From: Bacteroidia bacterium
GTDB lineage: Bacteria; Bacteroidota; Bacteroidia; Bacteroidales; Paludibacteraceae
Direction: 5' to 3'
Assembly: GCA_021152555.1 (NCBI GenBank)
Contig: JAGKVE010000045.1
Span: 1 to 16,166, forward strand
DNA: 16,166 nucleotides
Every line of letters begins with the position of its first letter. Position 1 is the stretch's first letter. Of the stretch, positions 13,208 through 16,166 are shown piece after piece. A program made the position numbers and the translations under genes. The notes below the pieces were generated by a model that did not search any database, was not told the origin of the DNA, and saw only the letters and a list, made by a program, of their open reading frames with translations.

Positions 13208-14401
13208 TTAAATGTTAGAGCGTTTGAGTCGTTTGTTAATATTGGCTTGAACTACACACCAGTCGATGAGTGGCGCAAAGGCGTTCATGAGCAGGATAGC
13301 AAGCATCATTCCCTCGGGATAACCCGGGTTGAGGACACGCACGAGCACTGCTACGAGACCGATGAGGAAGCCGTAAATCCACTTACCGCACTCGGTACGA
13401 GCAGAGGTCACGGGGTCGGTAGCCATAAAGACTGCACCGAAAGCGAAACCGCCGCTTACGAGGTGCATGTACCACGGGTACTGCGCTGCGAGGTTAGCCT
13501 CAGAGCCTGCTACATTGAAGAGCCAAGCGGTCAGACCGCCGCCGATGAAGGTAGCGAGCATGGTCTTCCACGAAGCTACGCCGGTAGCAATCAGCAGACA
13601 TGCGCCGAGCAGGATTGCCCAGATACAGGTCTCACCTACGGAACCCGGAACGAGTCCGTTCACCATGTCCCAGAATCCCAGTTCTACGGCAGAACCGGTA
13701 CTCATCTGCGTGAGCGGTGTAGCACCGGAGAAACCATCCACGAGCGCATGACCGCCGTCCCAGCCCCATGTGCCGCCGGTACGCACGAACGGTTCGTCAC
13801 CGGTCATGTGGCTCGGATAAGCAAAGAAGAGGAACGCACGCGTAATCAGCGCTACGTTGAAGATGTTATAACCTGTGCCGCCAAACACCTCTTTGGCGAA
13901 GATGACCGCGAAAGCGACCGCGATAGCAACCTGCCACAGCGGAGTGTTAATAGGCACGATGAGCGGGATGATGAATCCCGTTACGAGGAATCCTTCTGCT
14001 ACCTCCTCATGCTTGATCTGCGCTACGACGAACTCGATGCCCAGACCGACCGCATAGCTGACGATGATAAACGGCAGTACAGCCAGCAGACCGAAACCGA
14101 ACGCTTTCCACCAGAGTGCGCAGGTCATACCTGCTGCCAACTGACCGGTAGCCAGCAAGTGCTGATAGCCGACGTTGAACATACCGAAGAGCAGGGCGGG
14201 AACAAGTGCGATAACTACGAGAATCATCGTACGTTTGCTGTCCGAACCGTCATGGATATGCGTGCCGTTGCGTTTAGCGGTCGTCTGAGGGGTGAAGAGG
14301 AACGTGTCGAAGGCGTCGTAGAACGAACTGAGCCAGCTCAGTTTGCCGCCTTCCTCGAAGTTCTTGCCGAACTTCTTCCAGTTTTTATAAAGCCATTCCA
14401 T
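13208..14401 (-). CDS. nqrB: Na+-translocating NADH:quinone reductase subunit B
   Basis: NqrB is the large membrane subunit that holds covalent FMN and riboflavin, provides the Na+ path and lies at the quinone site. The 397-residue chain has many hydrophobic helices. The FMN attachment motif is SGATPLT (225-231), with T228 as the expected flavinylated residue. HIHDGSDSKRTM (48-59), FLVTGFIIPLIVP (138-150), FGGTGYNIFNVALITRAFLF (173-192) and FMATDPVTSA are family signatures. Its ATG overlaps the nqrA stop codon by one base (TAATG), so translation is coupled, and nqrC follows after 5 bp. The flavin transferase ApbE needed for maturation is not in this window. Confidence 0.97.
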   Translation of the reverse strand: MEWLYKNWKKFGKNFEEGGKLSWLSSFYDAFDTFLFTPQTTAKRNGTHIHDGSDSKRTMILVVIALVPALLFGMFNVGYQHLLATGQLAAGMTCALWWKAFGFGLLAVLPFIIVSYAVGLGIEFVVAQIKHEEVAEGFLVTGFIIPLIVPINTPLWQVAIAVAFAVIFAKEVFGGTGYNIFNVALITRAFLFFAYPSHMTGDEPFVRTGGTWGWDGGHALVDGFSGATPLTQMSTGSAVELGFWDMVNGLVPGSVGETCIWAILLGACLLIATGVASWKTMLATFIGGGLTAWLFNVAGSEANLAAQYPWYMHLVSGGFAFGAVFMATDPVTSARTECGKWIYGFLIGLVAVLVRVLNPGYPEGMMLAILLMNAFAPLIDWCVVQANINKRLKRSNI

Positions 14402-15795
14402 TACTCAATCTCCTTTCTTAAATAATCCAACGCTTCGCGCACGATAGCCTGCAGCGGCATTTTGGAGGTGCACACATACTCGCAGAGCGCGAAATCTTCA
14501 GGAGCCACCTCATACGCGCCAAGGGCTTCCATGCGGTCGATGTTCGACGCAATCATGGCTTTGATGAGGTACTCGGGGTAGATGTCCATCGGGAACACTT
14601 TGTCGTACTCGCCGCTGACGATGATCGCACGGCGACCACCTTTGAGACGAGCGTCCCACTGGTATTTCTTCGGACCGAAGAGCCAGCGCGTCACGCAGTT
14701 GTCCAACAGACCGGCAGGGTCGGTCTTGCCGAAATGGAAAGCCGAGAAGCGCGGCAGCATCCAGCCCATGAACTCGTGGTTCTCAGAACCCTCGTCCAGC
14801 ACCGTGAACTGATTGTCATAAACGGAGATTATATCGTCCATCGTGATCTGACGACCGCTCAGCACGTTGCCGGCGATGTAGCGGCACGGACACTCGGTGT
14901 GAACATTGGAGCGCAGAATCGCGCTTACCGGCATACCCGGCAGCACATTGTAGTACTGCTTGCCGTACGCGAGCGGACCCGTGAGAGCCACTTTCTTCTG
15001 CATGTCCACGATGCCTTTCTGGAAGAGACGACCGATGATGGCAAGATCCTGGATGTTCACCGTAAAGACGGTCTCACCCTTTGCCAACGGCGCAAGGTTG
15101 TTGAGCTGCACGCCTACGTTTCCGGCAGGGTGCGGACCAAAGACCTCATAGAGGGTGCAGTCCTTCAACTCGCGGAACTCGGTAGCACGGGCACCACCTT
15201 TGATGCCGATGAACACCGGCGCGATCTTGCCCAGCGCGGAGACAGCAGCCTGCAAAGTGGGCAACTGACCTTTGAGCACGAACTCATAGTTCGGAGCACA
15301 AGGCGCACTGTCAAAACTCGAAATAAAAATAGCGCGAGGAGTCTTGTTCGGCATAGCGATGCAATCGTACGGACGCTGCTTCATCAATGCCCAAAGGCCT
15401 GATTTAAGCAACAGTGCCTTGACCTCTTCACCATTAAGCGAAGCGTCACCATTTGCACCATTTTCACCATTCTTCACCTCAAAGTGCTCATACTCGATGG
15501 TAGCGTCCGCAAGGATGTCGATGGACATGATCTTACGTCGCTCACCGCGCACGATCTCTTTGACTTCACCGGAAACAGGCGAGGTAAAGAACAAGCTCTC
15601 AAACGCTTTGTCGTGGAAGAGCGGGCTACCCGCCTTCACACGGTCGCCGACCTTGACATCCAGTTTCGGAGTGATGCCGGCGAAATGGTCGGGCACGATA
15701 TGAAAGACCTCCGGACGACGAACGCTACCCAGCGTCTCTGCCGCAGTTCCTTCAAAAGGAATGTCCAAACCACGTTTCAGTTTGATTGTTTGCAT
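14401..15795 (-). CDS. nqrA: Na+-translocating NADH:quinone reductase subunit A
   Basis: NqrA is the peripheral cytosolic subunit without a redox cofactor, associated with quinone binding next to NqrB. The 464-residue length is close to the usual 445-450. The start MQTIKLKRGLDIPFEG is typical of the family, as are HIVPDHFAGITPKLDVKVGDRVKAG (32-56), LFFTSPVSGEV (68-78) and AGNVLSGRQ in the C-terminal part. Residues 109-122 are an Asn-Gly-rich insertion (NGENGANGDASLNG), partly encoded by a 9-bp tandem repeat, in what is probably a surface loop. It is the first gene of the operon, with a consensus -7 box about 85 bp upstream. Confidence 0.97.
   Translation of the reverse strand: MQTIKLKRGLDIPFEGTAAETLGSVRRPEVFHIVPDHFAGITPKLDVKVGDRVKAGSPLFHDKAFESLFFTSPVSGEVKEIVRGERRKIMSIDILADATIEYEHFEVKNGENGANGDASLNGEEVKALLLKSGLWALMKQRPYDCIAMPNKTPRAIFISSFDSAPCAPNYEFVLKGQLPTLQAAVSALGKIAPVFIGIKGGARATEFRELKDCTLYEVFGPHPAGNVGVQLNNLAPLAKGETVFTVNIQDLAIIGRLFQKGIVDMQKKVALTGPLAYGKQYYNVLPGMPVSAILRSNVHTECPCRYIAGNVLSGRQITMDDIISVYDNQFTVLDEGSENHEFMGWMLPRFSAFHFGKTDPAGLLDNCVTRWLFGPKKYQWDARLKGGRRAIIVSGEYDKVFPMDIYPEYLIKAMIASNIDRMEALGAYEVAPEDFALCEYVCTSKMPLQAIVREALDYLRKEIE
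15447..15473 (-). repeat. Three 9-bp tandem units (CACCATTNN) inside nqrA
   Basis: Three consecutive 9-bp units on the plus strand begin CACCATT. Read in the nqrA frame they encode repeated Asn-Gly with a third variable residue, within residues 108-116. Confidence 0.75.
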
Positions 15796-15830
15796 AAATG
15801 TTTGTTAATTTATTATTTTGTTTTGTAAAT

Positions 15831-15854
15831 TCGGTATTTCGGTAAATCGGTATT
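15831..15854. repeat. Three 8-bp tandem units (TCGGTAWW) in the nqrA leader
   Basis: Octamers TCGGTATT, TCGGTAAA and again TCGGTATT follow one another between the nqrA promoter and start codon. They would be in the untranslated leader of the operon mRNA. Confidence 0.75.
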
Positions 15855-15879
15855 TCGATTGCCTGCAATAAAAAGCCTG

Positions 15880-15911
15880 CAAAGTTACAGAAAAAAAATG
15901 ACATACACAAC
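15880..15911 (-). promoter_or_regulatory. Probable promoter of the nqr operon
   Basis: Read leftward, TAACTTTG at 15887-15880 is a full match to the Bacteroidota -7 consensus. GTTG at 15911-15908, 20 bp upstream, matches the -33 box TTTG in three of four positions. The leader to the nqrA ATG would be about 80 nt. Confidence 0.65.
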
Positions 15912-15919
15912 AGTGTATG
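15902..15919. promoter_or_regulatory. Operator-like inverted repeat over the -33 region of the nqr promoter
   Basis: CATACAC (15902-15908), a 4-bp AACA spacer and GTGTATG (15913-15919) form a perfect 7-bp inverted repeat covering the predicted -33 box. The position would suit a regulator binding site. I recognise no specific regulator. Confidence 0.4.
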
Positions 15920-16143
15920 CTACTTTTCTTGTATTTTACATGATTTTGCACACTTCGTTTTGCAATTCTTCTCTTTCGCTCCAATTGCTTGATATTATCG
16001 GGCATTCCGAGCATCTCTTTCAACCTGATACAGCTAAAAACGGACTATTTTTTTTGCAAATATATTTGCAATAGTTCGTTAAAAATTTGACTTAAATTAG
16101 TTAAAATATGATCGCTAAACGGCTGATTTTAGTCCGAATAGCA
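15920..16143. other. Gene-poor intergenic region upstream of nqrA
   Basis: No convincing gene is present; short ORFs on both strands overlap the promoter or leader and show no family features. A perfect 18-bp palindrome, TTGCAAATATATTTGCAA, lies at 16054-16071. It contains TATATTTG on both strands, a match to the -7 consensus, but I found no well-placed -33 box for either direction. Confidence 0.5.
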
Positions 16144-16145
16144 TG

Positions 16146-16166
16146 AGTTCTTTGAAATAGTGTTCT
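16146..16166 (+). promoter_or_regulatory. boxA-like sequence at the right edge
   Basis: The final bases contain GTTCTTTGAAATA, which resembles the boxA antitermination element and the leader of Bacteroidota rRNA operons. A 16S rRNA gene could therefore start beyond the window. This rests on one short motif only. Confidence 0.3.

Noticed and set aside
13247..14425. Long rightward ORF (392 codons) opposite nqrB
   Set aside because: It is antisense to a clear membrane subunit gene. The product is highly charged and low-complexity, as expected of a shadow frame of codons for hydrophobic helices.
14734..15402. Rightward ORF of 222 codons opposite nqrA
   Set aside because: It is a shadow of nqrA with no promoter, no recognisable domain and no independent support.
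8845..15795. Rnf complex instead of NQR
   Set aside because: The presence of NqrA and of an NqrF with fused ferredoxin and FAD/NADH domains, the order A-F, and the absence of RnfB/RnfC decide for NQR.
15805..16074. Short ORFs of 71-72 codons on both strands upstream of nqrA
   Set aside because: Both overlap the nqr promoter, leader repeats and AT-rich spacer; neither shows a known motif or start context.

Overview
The window comes from a Bacteroidota chromosome, most likely order Bacteroidales. The signs are the promoters (TTTG, 19-20 bp, TAnnTTTG) upstream of several genes, the absence of clear Shine-Dalgarno sites, a long-form pyrophosphate-dependent phosphofructokinase, a DUF4837 lipoprotein, a 'GGPKDT' Ig-like lipoprotein and a six-subunit Na+-translocating NADH:quinone oxidoreductase (NQR). 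No rRNA, tRNA or CRISPR array is visible.

Layout. Positions 1-56 hold the first codons of a leftward gene, possibly the first ORF of an IS3-like element, followed by a strong hairpin terminator and about 350 bp without a gene. A rightward group follows: pfp (PPi-phosphofructokinase), a small exported TPR-like protein, and glyA (serine hydroxymethyltransferase), closed by a terminator at 4182-4212. A leftward AraC-type regulator and a rightward DUF4837 lipoprotein diverge from back-to-back consensus promoters at 5108-5185. The DUF4837 gene runs 37 bp into the 3' end of the convergent pnuC gene, which is coupled by ATGA to an upstream Ig-like lipoprotein gene. From 15795 leftward to 8845 lies the nqr operon, A-B-C-D-E-F, ending at a terminator hairpin at 8781-8810. 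NQR oxidises NADH, reduces quinone and pumps Na+.

The unusual content is inside and around this ordinary gene set. (1) nqrA-B-C-D are packed to within a few bases, but D/E and E/F are each split by about 500 bp. Each gap holds one four-helix-bundle (23S IVS/S23/Avd-like) gene on the operon strand, bounded by inverted repeats. They look like two independent, IVS-like cassettes inserted in an mRNA operon rather than in 23S rRNA. (2) NqrC carries an N-terminal rubrerythrin-type rubredoxin domain and a C-terminal tail made of four 18-bp repeats. (3) Short repeats of 7-9 bp unit, of several unrelated sequences, sit at many gene edges and inside four genes. Several repeats form hairpins whose stems change in a compensating way while loops or flanks stay constant. 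(4) A perfect 19-bp inverted repeat lies in the coding sequence at the signal-peptide cleavage site of the TPR-like gene. The rest is conventional core metabolism and respiration.
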